Below are positions 8,433-18,893 of a stretch of 64,000 nt of DNA, one piece after another. A program made the position numbers and the translations under genes. Source of the stretch: Dickeya aquatica. Its GTDB lineage: Bacteria > Pseudomonadota > Gammaproteobacteria > Enterobacterales > Enterobacteriaceae. The notes beneath the pieces are model-generated. The model saw only the letters and a list, made by a program, of their open reading frames with translations. It was not told the DNA's origin and did not search any database. Location of the stretch: positions 372,001 through 436,000 of the forward strand of contig NZ_LT615367.1 in NCBI RefSeq assembly GCF_900095885.1, given 5' to 3'. The first letter of the stretch is position 1; each line of letters begins with the position of its first letter.

Positions 8433-11400
8433 TGCCGCCCATCAGCAGGCACTGGTGCGCTACGGCGTCGCCGGGCGCATGGCGGCTTTCTTTCAACATG
8501 CCCATATCACGCCGCTGCTGGCTGTGCTGATGCTTCTGATGGGGGCGTTTGCCATACTGATGACGCCGCAAGAAGAAGAGCCGCAAATCAATGTCACGAT
8601 GGCGAATGTGCTGGTGGCTTACCCTGGTGCGTCTGTGGCGACGGTAGAAGCACAGATAGCCCAGCCAGCCGAGCAGTTGCTGGGGCAAATGGCCGGTGTG
8701 GAGCACGTTTCTGCGCTGTCACGCCCTGGCATGGCGGTGATGACGGTGCAGTTTAAGGTCGGCGTGCCGCGTATTGAGGCGCTGGTGCGCCTCTACGACA
8801 CGGTACACAGCCACGCCGACTGGCTGCCCGCCAGCCTTGGCAACACCGTGCCGTTGATTAAGCCTAAAGGCATTGAGGATGTGCCGATCGTCACCTACAC
8901 CCTGTTTAGCCGCGACGCCTTGCTTGGCAGTGCTGAACTGGAGCGTATCGCCCACGCGCTGGAAGGCGAGCTCAAGCAGGTGCCCGGCACGCGGGAGGTG
9001 ACAACGGTAGGCGGCCCTGGCCGCACCATTGGGGTGGAGTTTCACCCGCAGCGACTGGCGAATAACGGGCTGACGCTGGCGCAGGTGGCTCAGTCGCTGG
9101 CGGCGGCGAATGCCGGGTTGCCTGCCGGTGACATCGTGAATCAGGGCGTGGTACGTCTGGAAAGTGGCCCGTTTTTACGCTCGCAGCAGGATGTTGAACA
9201 ACTGGTTATCGGCGTCAATAACGGCAGGCCGGTGTACCTGCGCGATGTTGCCGTTATCAGCGATGGCGCGCCCGCGCCCAGCCAGTACGTCTGGTACGGG
9301 GCGGCAGACCAGCCGGGCCTGAGCACTCCTGCCGTGACGCTGACTATCACCAAAAAAGCCGGTGAAAACGCCGCCACCGTCGCCAACCGGCTTGAGCAGC
9401 GGATGGCCGCGCTCACCAATACGCTGATACCGCCGCAGGTGGGCGTTGAGATGACCCGCAATGACGGTGCCAGTGCCCATGAGAAGGCGATGAAGCTGAT
9501 TGAGAAACTGGTGTTTGCCACCGCCTCGGTGGTGGTGCTGGTGTTTTTTTCGCTGGGGCGGCGTGAGGCGGTGATCGTCGGGCTGGTGGTGGTGCTGACG
9601 CTGTGTGCCACGCTGTTTGCTTCCTGGGCATGGGGGTTCACCCTGAATCGGGTGTCGTTATTTGCGCTGATTTTCTCGATTGGTATCCTGGTGGATGACG
9701 CGATAGTGGTGGTGGAAAATATCCACCGCCATCAGCAGTTACGCCCGGATGCGCCTTTATCCTCCCTGATTGCCGGTGCGGTCGATGAAGTGGGCGGGCC
9801 GACGATATTAGCCACCCTGACGGTGATTGCCGCACTGCTGCCCATGGCGTTTGTCAGCGGGTTGATGGGGCCGTACATGAGCCCTATCCCGATTAATGCC
9901 TCGATGGGCATGCTGATTTCACTGGGAATTGCCTTTTCCGTGACGCCCTGGCTGGCACACCGCTGGCTAAAACGCACGCCGAGGCATGATCCCGAGCCGA
10001 ATGCGCGGTTGCCGCCGCTGGTGCAGCGCGTGTTTGCGCCACTGCTGTCGGCCCGGCGGGGGCGTGGCTACCGCACAGGCGTGTTGCTTGGCGTGATGGC
10101 GCTGCTGATGGCTTGCGTCGCGTTGCCGCTGACCAAAGGCGTGATACTCAAAATGTTGCCGTTTGATAATAAATCGGCGTTGCAACTGGTGGTGGATATG
10201 CCTTCCGGCAGCGCGCTGGAGGACACCGCTGCGCTATTGCATGAGATGACTGACTGGCTGGCGCAACAGCCAGAGGTGCTGAATTATCAGGCCTATGTCG
10301 GCGTGGCGGCACCGATCAATTTTAACGGGCTGGTGCGGCAGTATGACCTGCGCCGCGGTAATGACATCGGTGATGTGATGGTTAACTTGCGCGCCAAAGG
10401 CGAGCGCCAGCGCGAAAGCCATGCGATTGCACGGGCTTACCGTGAACCGCTGGCGCAACTGGCCGCGCGTTATCACGCCCGCCTCAAAGTGGTGGAGGTG
10501 CCGCCCGGCCCACCGGTGATGGCCCCGATTGTGGCAGAAATCTACGGGCCGACGCAGGCCGGGCGTGCGGCGCTGGCCGACCAGATTGCGGATATTTTCC
10601 GCCGCACGCCGGATGTGGTGGATATCGACAGCAGCGTACAGCCGCTGGCAGAAAAACAGCTATTGCAGGTGGATAACGAGAAGGCGATGCGTTTTGGCAT
10701 TACGCAGGCCAGCATAGTAGAGGCGCTTGCGACCGCAATGAATGGCAATAACGTCACGTACCTGCGTGATGACAGCAAATACCCGGTGCCGGTGCAGTTA
10801 CGCCTGCCCGATGCCGCCAAAGGCGACTTGCTGACGCTGCTCAGTACGCCGCTTCGTACTGCGTCGGGCTCCTTGCTGCCGCTGGCGGAAGTGGTCAGCG
10901 TGGTTTCCCGGCCACAGGAGCGGGTGCGTTACCGTAAGGATGGGCTGCCGGTGGACTATGTGGTGGCAGATATGGCCGGGCGTGATGACAGCCCGCTGTA
11001 TGGCATGTTCGCCATGCAACCGGCAATTGCCGCCCTGACGGCACCCAATCAGGCCGCGCTGCAAACCTATTTCATTCGCCAGCCCGAGGATAGCTACCGC
11101 CATTACGCCATCAAATGGGACGGCGAGTGGCAGATAACCTATGAAACCTTTCGTGATATGGGCGCGGCTTACGCGGTTGGGCTGGTGCTGATTTATCTGC
11201 TGGTGGTGGCGCATTTTGGCTCTTATCGCGTGCCGTTAATCATCATGGCACCGATACCGCTGACCCTTATCGGCATTCTGCCGGGTCATGCGCTGCTGGG
11301 GGCTCCGTTCACCGCCACGTCAATGATAGGCATGATTGCGCTGGCGGGCATTATCGTGCGTAACTCCATTTTGCTGGTCGATTTCATTCGCCTGAATGTG

Positions 11401-11649
11401 GCCGCCGGGGTGAGTCTTGAAACCGCAGTGATGGATTCGGTAGCGACCCGCGCTGCGCCGATTGTGCTGACCGGGCTGGCGGCGATGCTCGGGGCTTTTT
11501 TCATTCTCGATGACCCGATTTTCAACGGGCTGGCGATCGCGCTGATTTTCGGCATTTTGGTGTCAACGTTGCTGACGTTACTGGTGATCCCGCTGCTGTA
11601 TTTCATGGCCTTTCGGGGGGAAACGGCGTCAGGCGAGCACAACAGATAA
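8422..11649 (+). CDS. RND-family efflux permease
   Basis: This is a 1075-residue inner-membrane transporter with the twelve-helix, two-large-loop RND architecture. The TM4 motif SIGILVDDAIVVVENIHRH carries the paired aspartates of the proton relay. EEEPQINV near the N-terminus and the C-terminal LAGIIVRNSILLVDFIRL are typical. It belongs to the broad AcrB/CzcA superfamily but is not AcrB, AcrD, AcrF or MdtBC by its wording. ATG at 8422 follows an in-frame GTG and sits inside the adaptor's end, so translation is probably coupled. It ends before a hairpin shared with darP. Confidence 0.9.
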   Translation: MNDNAAHQQALVRYGVAGRMAAFFQHAHITPLLAVLMLLMGAFAILMTPQEEEPQINVTMANVLVAYPGASVATVEAQIAQPAEQLLGQMAGVEHVSALSRPGMAVMTVQFKVGVPRIEALVRLYDTVHSHADWLPASLGNTVPLIKPKGIEDVPIVTYTLFSRDALLGSAELERIAHALEGELKQVPGTREVTTVGGPGRTIGVEFHPQRLANNGLTLAQVAQSLAAANAGLPAGDIVNQGVVRLESGPFLRSQQDVEQLVIGVNNGRPVYLRDVAVISDGAPAPSQYVWYGAADQPGLSTPAVTLTITKKAGENAATVANRLEQRMAALTNTLIPPQVGVEMTRNDGASAHEKAMKLIEKLVFATASVVVLVFFSLGRREAVIVGLVVVLTLCATLFASWAWGFTLNRVSLFALIFSIGILVDDAIVVVENIHRHQQLRPDAPLSSLIAGAVDEVGGPTILATLTVIAALLPMAFVSGLMGPYMSPIPINASMGMLISLGIAFSVTPWLAHRWLKRTPRHDPEPNARLPPLVQRVFAPLLSARRGRGYRTGVLLGVMALLMACVALPLTKGVILKMLPFDNKSALQLVVDMPSGSALEDTAALLHEMTDWLAQQPEVLNYQAYVGVAAPINFNGLVRQYDLRRGNDIGDVMVNLRAKGERQRESHAIARAYREPLAQLAARYHARLKVVEVPPGPPVMAPIVAEIYGPTQAGRAALADQIADIFRRTPDVVDIDSSVQPLAEKQLLQVDNEKAMRFGITQASIVEALATAMNGNNVTYLRDDSKYPVPVQLRLPDAAKGDLLTLLSTPLRTASGSLLPLAEVVSVVSRPQERVRYRKDGLPVDYVVADMAGRDDSPLYGMFAMQPAIAALTAPNQAALQTYFIRQPEDSYRHYAIKWDGEWQITYETFRDMGAAYAVGLVLIYLLVVAHFGSYRVPLIIMAPIPLTLIGILPGHALLGAPFTATSMIGMIALAGIIVRNSILLVDFIRLNVAAGVSLETAVMDSVATRAAPIVLTGLAAMLGAFFILDDPIFNGLAIALIFGILVSTLLTLLVIPLLYFMAFRGETASGEHNR

Positions 11650-11700
11650 GGCCTGACTCACAACTGGCCGGGCCTGCGCCGACGGTTTACGCCAACAGGT

Positions 11701-11720
11701 CGGGGGCTGATGTGCCCCCG
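11701..11720. terminator. GC hairpin between the convergent RND permease and darP
   Basis: CGGGGGC-TGATGT-GCCCCCG is a perfect 7-bp stem located between two converging genes. No T-run is present on either side, so activity as a terminator is uncertain. Confidence 0.4.
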
Positions 11721-11729
11721 GCGGGTGGG

Positions 11730-12281
11730 TCATTGCTCGGTTTCCGCCAGCTCGCGCAGGTACTGGAAAATCTGCCGGGCCGATTTAGGCGCTTTGTTCG
11801 CCGCTTGCTCTTTTTGTGCATTACGCACCAGTGAGCGCAATTGCTGACGGTCAGCGTGCGGATAGAGCGCCAGCACGTCAGGAATAGCGCCATCGCCCTC
11901 TTCGAGCAGCCGGTCACGCAGTTTTTCCAGCTTATGGAACAGCGAGACTTGCTGGTTATGGCGGTTGCGCAGCTTATCCAGCGCCGTTTGAATCGGCTCC
12001 GGGTCGCGGGCGCGCAGCATTTTGCCAATCAACTGCAACTGGCGGCGGCGGCCCTCTTTGGTGATGCGCTGCGCCAGTTCAATGGCGGCGCGCAGGTCTT
12101 CGTCAAGCGGAATGCGGTCAAGGGCGTTCTTGCCAAGCTCGACCAGCTCGGCACCGAGTGCTTTCAAGGCTTCGGCGTCGCGCTTGATTTCACTTTTGCT
12201 GACCCAAATTATCTCTTCGTCTTCATCGTTCTGGCTGGCGTCAGGGATGTCGTCCTGCCAGTCTTCGGGATGTTTGTTCAT
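11730..12281 (-). CDS. darP: DarP (YjgA), 50S ribosome assembly factor
   Basis: DarP is a small highly charged protein that binds pre-50S particles and helps maturation of the peptidyl-transferase centre. The 183-residue product matches the YjgA family: an acidic N-terminus ([31 protein letters not shown]) followed by an all-helical body ending in [15 protein letters not shown]. Length agrees with E. coli (183). It is divergent from pmbA, as in E. coli, with about 200 bp between start codons. Confidence 0.93.
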   Translation of the reverse strand: MNKHPEDWQDDIPDASQNDEDEEIIWVSKSEIKRDAEALKALGAELVELGKNALDRIPLDEDLRAAIELAQRITKEGRRRQLQLIGKMLRARDPEPIQTALDKLRNRHNQQVSLFHKLEKLRDRLLEEGDGAIPDVLALYPHADRQQLRSLVRNAQKEQAANKAPKSARQIFQYLRELAETEQ

Positions 12282-12484
12282 GGTGGCTCCCCAATAAAAG
12301 AGGCTGATCCTATCAGGTTATGGGCTTTGTGCGAAATTGTCCGCTGATCCTGTTAGACTTCATCACAGGCTACCTCGTTTTCTCTGTCTGAGGTGCATGG
12401 CGGAGAGTCGCATAACCGCTCGTGGCATTCGTGTCGCTCTGTTAGCGTCTGTCTGAATGTGTTCTCACTCATTATGGCAAAGCA

Positions 12485-13825
12485 ATGACAATCATCACGC
12501 AAGTTGCAGAACAGCGTAAAGCGCTGGAACAGGCGGTATCACAGGCGCTGGAACTGGCTCGTGCCGGTTCTGATGCAGCCGAAGTGGCCGTCACCAAAAC
12601 AACGGGCATCAGCGTCAGTTCCCGTTATGGTGAAGTTGAAAACGTCGAATTTAACAGTGACGGTGCGCTGGGCATCACGGTGTACCATCAGCAGCGTAAA
12701 GGCAGCGCCTCATCGACTGACCTCAGTCCGCAGGCAATCGCCCGCACCGTGCAGGCAGCGCTGGATATCGCCCGCTACACTTCGCCTGACCCCTATGCCG
12801 GCCCGGCGGATAAAGACCTGCTGGCTTTTGATGCCCCGGATCTGGATTTATTTCACCCCGCCCCGCTTGATGCTGACCGTGGTATCGAGCTTGCGGCGGC
12901 GGCTGAACAGGCGGCGCTCAAGGCTGACCCGCGTATCACCAATACCGAGGGCGGCAGTTTTAATAGTCACTATGGCATCAAAGTGTTTGGCAACAGCCAC
13001 GGCATGTTGCAAAGCTATTGCTCCAGCCGTCACTCCATGTCGGTGAGCGTGATTGCCGAGCACAACGGCGAGATGGAGCGCGATTACGCTTACACCATTG
13101 GCCGTTCGCTCGATGAGTTAAACGCGCCAGAGTGGGTGGGTGAGGAGTGCGCCCGGCGCACGCTGGCGCGCTTATCGCCGCGTAAACTGGCGACGATGCA
13201 AGCACCGGTGATGTTTGCCGCCGAGGTGGCCACCGGCTTGTTCGGCCATTTGGTTGGCGCTATCAGCGGCGGCAGCGTCTATCGTAAATCCACGTTCCTG
13301 CTAGACAGCCTGGGTAAGCCGATTTTGCCATCCTGGCTGACGATCCAGGAATTACCGCATTTACGCAAGGGGCTTGCTTCCACGCCGTTTGACAGCGAAG
13401 GCGTGCGCACCGAAGCACGCGATATCGTCAAAGATGGCGTGCTGCAAACCTGGCTGATGACCAGCTATTCGGCGCGGAAATTAGGTATGAAAAGTACCGG
13501 TCATGCCGGTGGGATCCATAACTGGCGTATTGCCGGTCGCGGGCTGGATTTCGACGCGATGCTCAAAGAGATGGGCACCGGCCTGCTGGTGACAAGCCTG
13601 ATGGGCCAGGGCGTTAGCGCGGTGACGGGGGATTATTCACGCGGCGCGTCTGGTTTCTGGGTAGAAAACGGCGTGATTCAGTATCCGGTGAGTGAAATTA
13701 CCATTGCCGGAAACCTGAAAGACATGCTGCGTGATATGGTCACCATCGGCGATGATATTGAAACGCGCAGCAATATTCAGTGCGGCTCCGTGCTGCTGCC
13801 CTCGATGAAGATTGCCGGTGTTTGA
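12485..13825 (+). CDS. pmbA: PmbA/TldE, non-zinc subunit of the TldD/TldE protease
   Basis: TldE is the partner of TldD in a heterodimeric metallopeptidase; it lacks the HExxxH site and helps form the proteolytic chamber. The 446-residue product has the family N-terminal domain ([21 protein letters not shown]) and the C-terminal segment [12 protein letters not shown]...[16 protein letters not shown]. coli PmbA has 450 residues. The gene is read away from darP and ends at a strong hairpin facing rnk. Because tldD lies at the left edge of the window, both subunits are encoded close together here, unlike in E. coli. Confidence 0.96.
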   Translation: MTIITQVAEQRKALEQAVSQALELARAGSDAAEVAVTKTTGISVSSRYGEVENVEFNSDGALGITVYHQQRKGSASSTDLSPQAIARTVQAALDIARYTSPDPYAGPADKDLLAFDAPDLDLFHPAPLDADRGIELAAAAEQAALKADPRITNTEGGSFNSHYGIKVFGNSHGMLQSYCSSRHSMSVSVIAEHNGEMERDYAYTIGRSLDELNAPEWVGEECARRTLARLSPRKLATMQAPVMFAAEVATGLFGHLVGAISGGSVYRKSTFLLDSLGKPILPSWLTIQELPHLRKGLASTPFDSEGVRTEARDIVKDGVLQTWLMTSYSARKLGMKSTGHAGGIHNWRIAGRGLDFDAMLKEMGTGLLVTSLMGQGVSAVTGDYSRGASGFWVENGVIQYPVSEITIAGNLKDMLRDMVTIGDDIETRSNIQCGSVLLPSMKIAGV

Positions 13826-13858
13826 TATATCTTGCCTGATAGACATGCCCTGATATTG

Positions 13859-13889
13859 CCGGTTTGCCCGAATAGCGCGGGCAAACCGG
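13859..13889. terminator. Bidirectional terminator hairpin between pmbA and rnk
   Basis: CCGGTTTGCCCG (13859-13870) pairs perfectly with CGGGCAAACCGG (13878-13889) around AATAGCG, between convergent stops. The downstream T content is modest. Confidence 0.6.
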
Positions 13890-13906
13890 TGTCGTTATCG
13901 AGAGGG

Positions 13907-14317
13907 TTAGCGGTGATACTCACCTGCCGCTTCAGGCTGATAAAGCAGTTCCAGCACTTCAATCCGTGTGTTTTCACCATTCGGTAATGGCCAGGCAATG
14001 CTGTTGCCAAGGTGCATCCCCAGCAGTGCCGCGCCCAGCGGAGCCATGACGGAAATCTGCTCCCGACTGTCGCTGAGCCCTGCCGGATACACCAGCGTAC
14101 GGATGTGCTCTTCGCCTGTCAGCAGGTCACGAAAGCGCACCCGGCTGTTCATGGTAACAACATCGGCCGGAATAGCGACGGGCTCGACTATCTCCGCTCT
14201 ATCCAGCTCTTCACCGAGAGCCCGCGCGACTTCTGTATCAGCAAATTGAGGGTGTGCCAGCAAAGTATCAAGACGCTCTGCGTCCAGCGCACCGATAGTC
14301 AGGGGTGGTTTATCCAT
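13907..14317 (-). CDS. rnk: Rnk, regulator of nucleoside diphosphate kinase (GreA-like)
   Basis: Rnk is a small RNA-polymerase-binding protein of the GreA/GreB fold that affects nucleoside diphosphate kinase levels. The 136-residue product matches the E. coli length. It has a short N-terminal coiled-coil region and the C-terminal domain GSRVRFRD-like block (here NSRVRFRDLLTGEEHIRTLVYPAG) with SVMAPLGAALLGMHLG. The start at 14317 follows GGAGAG; a longer upstream reading exists but is unlikely to be coding. It converges on pmbA. Confidence 0.92.
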   Translation of the reverse strand: MDKPPLTIGALDAERLDTLLAHPQFADTEVARALGEELDRAEIVEPVAIPADVVTMNSRVRFRDLLTGEEHIRTLVYPAGLSDSREQISVMAPLGAALLGMHLGNSIAWPLPNGENTRIEVLELLYQPEAAGEYHR

Positions 14318-14482
14318 ATTTCTCTCCAGAGGATGATGACAGGCAAATAACCCGCCTGCGCGTGTAACGCGCCGAAGGGTAAAAAGAGAATAATAAACGG
14401 ATAACGCAGCGTTGCCACAGAAAAAGGTGATGATACCCAATATATGGAGCAGGGGCTGCTGGCCTTGGGCGAAAAGGGGAGG

Positions 14483-14755
14483 TTAATCTTCGTCGAAACC
14501 GGCCTCAAACAGCGTGATGATAGCTGCCAGTGCCTGCTCTTCATCCGGGCCGGTGACTTCAATTTCGATATGCCTGCCTTTGGCTGAGTCCAGCATCAGC
14601 ATGGCAATAACGCTGCTGGCATCCGCCTCCGTGCCGCTGTCGTTGCGCAGCAACACTTCAGCATCAAAGCTTTGTACCAGCTCAAACAGTTTCATCGCCG
14701 GGCGGGCGTGCATCCCCAGCCGATTTTTCACTTCGACGGTTTGCCTGACGGTCAT
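14483..14755 (-). CDS. ptsO: NPr, phosphocarrier of the nitrogen-related PTS
   Basis: NPr relays phosphate from PtsP (EI-Ntr) to PtsN (EIIA-Ntr), a regulatory phosphorelay linked to nitrogen, potassium and envelope control. The 90-residue HPr-like protein has its phospho-histidine at H16 in [16 protein letters not shown] and the regulatory serine region at [16 protein letters not shown]. It overlaps the end of rapZ by four bases (ATGA). It is the last gene of the rpoN-hpf-ptsN-rapZ-npr order. Confidence 0.95.
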   Translation of the reverse strand: MTVRQTVEVKNRLGMHARPAMKLFELVQSFDAEVLLRNDSGTEADASSVIAMLMLDSAKGRHIEIEVTGPDEEQALAAIITLFEAGFDED

Positions 14756-15606
14756 GATTTACGTTTTTCCAGTGTGCGGTGGCGCGACTGCACGTTTTTG
14801 CCACGGGAGCGGAAGTAGTCTGCCAGCTGTTCGGCAATGTACACCGAGCGATGTTTGCCACCGGTACAACCGATAGCAACGGTCAGATAGCTGCGGTTGT
14901 TGGTTTCGAGCATCGGCAGCCACAGCTCCAGATAGCTGCGCGTCTGGTAGATGAAATTGTGGACTTCGGTGTGCCGGTCAAGAAACGCCGCCACCGGTTT
15001 ATCCAGCCCGGTCATCGGGCGCAGTTTCGGGTCCCAGTGCGGGTTAGGCAAAAAGCGCACGTCAAACACGTAGTCGGCATCAATCGGGATGCCGTGTTTG
15101 TAGCCGAATGATTCAAACACCATCGTCAATTCGCGCTCGCGCTTGCCCAGTAACCGGGTGCGCAGCATTTCGGCCAGCTCATGCACCGACATTTCTGAGG
15201 TGTCGATAATCAGGTCGGCGCGTGAGCGCAGCGGCTCGAGCAAATCGCTCTCTTCGTCAATCGCGCTTTCCAGCGACAGGTTCTTGCTGGAAAGCGGGTG
15301 CAGACGACGCGTGTCGCTGTAGCGACGGATTAACGTATTGCGATCGGCGTCAAGGAACAGCAATTGGGGCGAAAAACTTTGCGGCAAGCGCGTCAGCGCG
15401 TGCTCCAGCACATCCGGGCTTTCCGGCATGTTGCGCACATCAATACTGACGGCGGCAGAAATGTTTCTCTCTGCCAGCGAATGTGCCAGCTCTGGCAACA
15501 GCACCACCGGCAGGTTATCGACACAATAGAACCCCATGTCTTCCAGTGCACGCAGGGCGACGGATTTTCCTGAACCTGAACGACCACTGACAATCATCAG
15601 CACCAT
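14752..15606 (-). CDS. rapZ: RapZ, RNase adapter and regulator of glmS sRNA decay
   Basis: RapZ binds the sRNAs GlmY and GlmZ and guides RNase E to cleave GlmZ, thereby tuning glucosamine-6-phosphate synthase. The 284-residue product equals E. coli in length. The N-terminal P-loop GRSGSGKS, the GlcN6P-sensing and RNA-binding C-terminal domain ([19 protein letters not shown]) and the basic tail [11 protein letters not shown] are all present. ATG at 15606 is preceded by GGGGGAG. It couples to npr through an ATGA overlap. A longer in-frame upstream reading is ignored. Confidence 0.97.
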   Translation of the reverse strand: MVLMIVSGRSGSGKSVALRALEDMGFYCVDNLPVVLLPELAHSLAERNISAAVSIDVRNMPESPDVLEHALTRLPQSFSPQLLFLDADRNTLIRRYSDTRRLHPLSSKNLSLESAIDEESDLLEPLRSRADLIIDTSEMSVHELAEMLRTRLLGKRERELTMVFESFGYKHGIPIDADYVFDVRFLPNPHWDPKLRPMTGLDKPVAAFLDRHTEVHNFIYQTRSYLELWLPMLETNNRSYLTVAIGCTGGKHRSVYIAEQLADYFRSRGKNVQSRHRTLEKRKS

Positions 15607-15772
15607 CTGACGACTCCCCCAGGCGGTGTGAGAGTGCATCACCACCGCCGTTAGCTAACTTCGTTATTTCCCGGTTATCCCGGCATCCTTCAGGCTGTGC
15701 ATTCAGGCACACCTGTGTCATGCGTCTTTCGTGCATGTCATGAATGGCAACCGCAATGGCTGCCAGCGACTG

Positions 15773-16261
15773 TCAGGACGACGCCTGCGAGTCTGACTCC
15801 GTCATGATTTGATATAGCTCTTCGTCGCTTTGCGCTGCGCGCAGACGGCGACACACGGTTTTATCCGCCAGCCGTTTGGCGACCAGCGATAAGGTATGCA
15901 AATGGGTTTTACATTGTTCAGCAGGAACCAGCAAGGCAAAAAGCAAATCAACCGGCTGATTATCAATGGCGTCAAACGCGATAGGCTGCTCTAACTGAAT
16001 AAAAACGCCGACCGCTCCCAGGGTATTCTCATCTTCCAGTTTGCCATGAGGTATCGCGATACCGCTGCCGATACCGGTACTGCCCATGCGCTCGCGGGTC
16101 AGGATGGCTTCAAACACCATTTGTGGTGGCAGGTTGAGCTGTCTGGCAGCCAGTTCGCTGATGATTTCCAGCGCGCGCTTTTTGCTTTGGCAGTGTACGG
16201 CGCTACGTGTGCACTCTTTACGGAGCACGGCGCTGAGTTGCATAACGGACTCGTTGTTCAT
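15773..16261 (-). CDS. ptsN: PtsN, EIIA-Ntr of the nitrogen-related PTS
   Basis: PtsN is the terminal phosphate acceptor of the nitrogen PTS and regulates potassium uptake and other targets through its phosphorylation state. The 162-residue EIIA-fold protein carries the active histidine at H72 in GIAIPHGKLED. The N-terminal ECTRSAVHCQSKKRALEIISELA matches the family. ATG at 16261 fits the E. coli start; an upstream in-frame extension to 16354 would run to the hpf stop and looks non-coding. It lies between hpf and rapZ; the 166-bp gap before rapZ holds nothing I recognise. Confidence 0.95.
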   Translation of the reverse strand: MNNESVMQLSAVLRKECTRSAVHCQSKKRALEIISELAARQLNLPPQMVFEAILTRERMGSTGIGSGIAIPHGKLEDENTLGAVGVFIQLEQPIAFDAIDNQPVDLLFALLVPAEQCKTHLHTLSLVAKRLADKTVCRRLRAAQSDEELYQIMTESDSQASS

Positions 16262-16353
16262 GATACGTTCACTTAACGACACGGTTGCCTTCGGGTATCC
16301 GGCCCGCAATTGCGGCGGGCCGGCTGCGCTCCCTGCACCTGAAACAGGCAACA

Positions 16354-16641
16354 TTAGTGCTGTTTCAGTTTATCCTTATGTTTGTTTAACTGTCTTGCCA
16401 GCTTATCGATCAACAGATCGATAGCGGCATACATATCATCCGCTTCCGACGTTGCATGCAGCTCTCCACCATTGACATGTAAAGTGGCATCCGCAATGTG
16501 CAGGATCTTTTCCACTTTTAGTACCACATGCACCTGATTGATACGATCAAAGTATTGCTCAAGTTTGGCAAACTTTGCGGTGACAAACTCGCGCAGAGCA
16601 TCGGTTATCTCAACGTGGTGTCCGGTAATGTTAAGCTGCAT
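16354..16641 (-). CDS. hpf: HPF, ribosome hibernation promoting factor
   Basis: HPF (short form) binds the 30S head in stationary phase and, with RMF, converts ribosomes to inactive 100S dimers. The 95-residue product has the beta-alpha-beta-beta-beta-alpha fold sequence MQLNITGHHVEITDALREFV...YAAIDLLIDKLARQLNKHKDKL. Length matches E. coli HPF (95). A strong GAAGGAAG ribosome site precedes its ATG. It follows rpoN directly, and is probably co-transcribed with it. Confidence 0.96.
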   Translation of the reverse strand: MQLNITGHHVEITDALREFVTAKFAKLEQYFDRINQVHVVLKVEKILHIADATLHVNGGELHATSEADDMYAAIDLLIDKLARQLNKHKDKLKQH

Positions 16642-16665
16642 ATCGTCTTCCTTCTCATGTAGGGG

Positions 16666-18099
16666 TCAAACCAGTTGTTTACGTTGGTTTGACGGCGGGA
16701 TAGATAAAGACTCTCGATACTTGGCAACAGTACGGCGGGCAACAATGATCCCTTGTTCAGAAAGCATTGATGTCAGCTTACTGTCGCTCAGCGGTTTTAC
16801 GGGGTTTTCCGCTGCAATCAGCTTCTTAACCAGTGCCCGAATGGCGGTGGATGAGGCTTCACCGCCACTGTCGGTATTCACATGACTGGAAAAGAAATAC
16901 TTCAGCTCAAAAATACCGCGTGGGCTGTGCAAAAATTTCTGGGTCGTCACGCGGGAAATCGTCGATTCATGCATGTCAACGGCCTGAGCGATATCCGCCA
17001 GTACCATAGGGCGCATGAACTCTTCACCCTGCTCGAAGAACGCCTGTTGCTGTTCCACAATGCAACGGGTGACTTTAAGCAGGGTATCGTTACGGCTCTC
17101 CAGGCTTTTGATGAGCCAGCGAGCTTCTTGCAAATGACTGCGAATAAACTGGCCGTCGCTATCATTACGGGCGCTATTACCGAGCGCAGCGTACTGCTGA
17201 TTGATTTGCAGCCGTGGCACGCTGTCAGTATTCAGCTCTACCGTCCATTGCCCCTGCGCTTTGCGCACCAACACATCAGGAATCACGTATTCCGACTCCC
17301 CGGTATTGATAGACTGCCCCGGGCGCGGGTCAAGCGATTGAATCAGTGCCAGCGCCTCTTTGAGTACCTCTTCTTTGAGCCGACTGGAGCGGATGAGCGA
17401 TCGGAAATCGTGATTAGCCAGCAAATCGAGGTAATCGCTGACGATAAGTTTAGCTTCGGCAAGGCGTGGTGTGGCGCTGTTAAATTGCGACAGCTGTACC
17501 AGCAAACATTCGCGTAAATCTCGGGCGGCAACGCCAACCGGGTCGAAACGCTGTACACGCTTGAGTACCGCTTCCACTTCTTCCATCGTCACGTCGTCAT
17601 CGCCGATGCTGTCACGGATATCTTCCAGCGACACCGTCAGATAACCGGTGTTATCCACCGCATCGACAATCGAGGTGGCGATAGCCGCATCGGTATCAGA
17701 AAACGGTGTCAGTTCCACTTGCCACATCAGGTAGTCTTGTAGCGTCTGGGTGGTTTCGCCCTGATAGACCGGCAGTTCATCATCGCGGTAATCGGTGCTG
17801 GTGCCAGACGGCGTGCCAGCAGTGTAGATTTCATCCCACGCCGCATCCAGCGGCAGCTCTTCTGGCATATCCTTCTGTTCCAGCGCTTCACGGGTGTCCA
17901 GGGCTTCGGTTTCGGTATTTTCGCGGGTTTCCACCTCGTCATGGATGTCAGCTTGTTCCAGCAATGGATTGCTTTCCAGCGCCTGTTGGATTTCCTGCTG
18001 GAGTTCAAGCGTGGACAGTTGCAGCAGCCTGATGGCCTGCTGTAGCTGCGGTGTCATTGCCAGTTGCTGGCTGAGCCTGAGTTGCAAACCTTGCTTCAT
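16666..18099 (-). CDS. rpoN: RpoN, RNA polymerase sigma-54 factor
   Basis: Sigma-54 directs transcription of nitrogen, flagellar, type III secretion and other genes and needs AAA+ activators. The 477-residue product equals E. coli. Region I is the Gln/Leu-rich [29 protein letters not shown]; an acidic region II follows; region III ends with the DNA-contacting RpoN box [12 protein letters not shown] near the C-terminus. AAGGAAG lies about 11 bp before the ATG. It sits between lptB and hpf as in E. coli. Confidence 0.97.
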   Translation of the reverse strand: MKQGLQLRLSQQLAMTPQLQQAIRLLQLSTLELQQEIQQALESNPLLEQADIHDEVETRENTETEALDTREALEQKDMPEELPLDAAWDEIYTAGTPSGTSTDYRDDELPVYQGETTQTLQDYLMWQVELTPFSDTDAAIATSIVDAVDNTGYLTVSLEDIRDSIGDDDVTMEEVEAVLKRVQRFDPVGVAARDLRECLLVQLSQFNSATPRLAEAKLIVSDYLDLLANHDFRSLIRSSRLKEEVLKEALALIQSLDPRPGQSINTGESEYVIPDVLVRKAQGQWTVELNTDSVPRLQINQQYAALGNSARNDSDGQFIRSHLQEARWLIKSLESRNDTLLKVTRCIVEQQQAFFEQGEEFMRPMVLADIAQAVDMHESTISRVTTQKFLHSPRGIFELKYFFSSHVNTDSGGEASSTAIRALVKKLIAAENPVKPLSDSKLTSMLSEQGIIVARRTVAKYRESLSIPPSNQRKQLV

Positions 18100-18164
18100 A
18101 GCGTGCGCTAACTTCCTTTTGAACGATCAATCTAATAGAACCATCAACCTAACACATGACGTTA

Positions 18165-18890
18165 TCAGAGTCGGAAGTCTTCGCCCAGATAGACGCGTTT
18201 AACCTGCTCATTTGCCAGTATATCCATCGGCGCGCCGTGGGCAATAAGCTGGCCCTGACTGACGATATAAGCGCGTTCACAAACATCGAGCGTTTCCCGG
18301 ACATTATGGTCAGTAATCAATACCCCAAGCCCGCTGTCACGCAGATGCTCAATGATTTTTTTAATGTCGATAACCGAAATCGGGTCAACCCCGGCAAAGG
18401 GTTCATCAAGCAGGATGAATTTGGGGTTGGCGGCCAGCGCGCGGGCAATTTCCACCCGGCGTCGCTCACCGCCGGACAGCGATTGCCCAAGGCTGTCACG
18501 CAGATGGCTGATATGGAACTCTTCCATCAGCTCGTTGGCGCGATCTTGCTGCTGCTCGCGCGTCAGCTCTTTTCTGATTTCCAGCACCGACATCAGGTTA
18601 TGGTAAACGCTAAGGCGGCGGAAAATGGACGCCTCCTGCGGCAGGTAGCCAATGCCACGGCGGGCGCGTTCGTGTAGCGGCAGCAGGCTAATGTCTTCAT
18701 CGTCGATGACGATCCGGCCTTCGTCGCGCGGCACGATACCCACAACCATATAAAACGTGGTGGTTTTACCTGCACCATTTGGCCCCAGCAGACCGACGAT
18801 CTCACCCGAATTGACATTCAGGCTGACGTTTTCCACCACTTTTCGGCCTTTATACGCTTTGGCCAGGTTTTCAGCGATTAATGTTGCCAT
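18165..18890 (-). CDS. lptB: LptB, ATPase of the LPS export machine
   Basis: LptB is the cytoplasmic ATPase of LptB2FGC, which extracts LPS from the inner membrane and pushes it along the LptA bridge. The 241-residue ABC protein shows Walker [10 protein letters not shown], signature LSGGERRR, Walker [13 protein letters not shown] and the switch histidine in LITDHNVRE. It starts 3 bp after the lptA stop. Neighbour order kdsC-lptC-lptA-lptB-rpoN is the conserved enterobacterial arrangement. Confidence 0.97.
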   Translation of the reverse strand: MATLIAENLAKAYKGRKVVENVSLNVNSGEIVGLLGPNGAGKTTTFYMVVGIVPRDEGRIVIDDEDISLLPLHERARRGIGYLPQEASIFRRLSVYHNLMSVLEIRKELTREQQQDRANELMEEFHISHLRDSLGQSLSGGERRRVEIARALAANPKFILLDEPFAGVDPISVIDIKKIIEHLRDSGLGVLITDHNVRETLDVCERAYIVSQGQLIAHGAPMDILANEQVKRVYLGEDFRL

Positions 18891-18893
18891 GAA

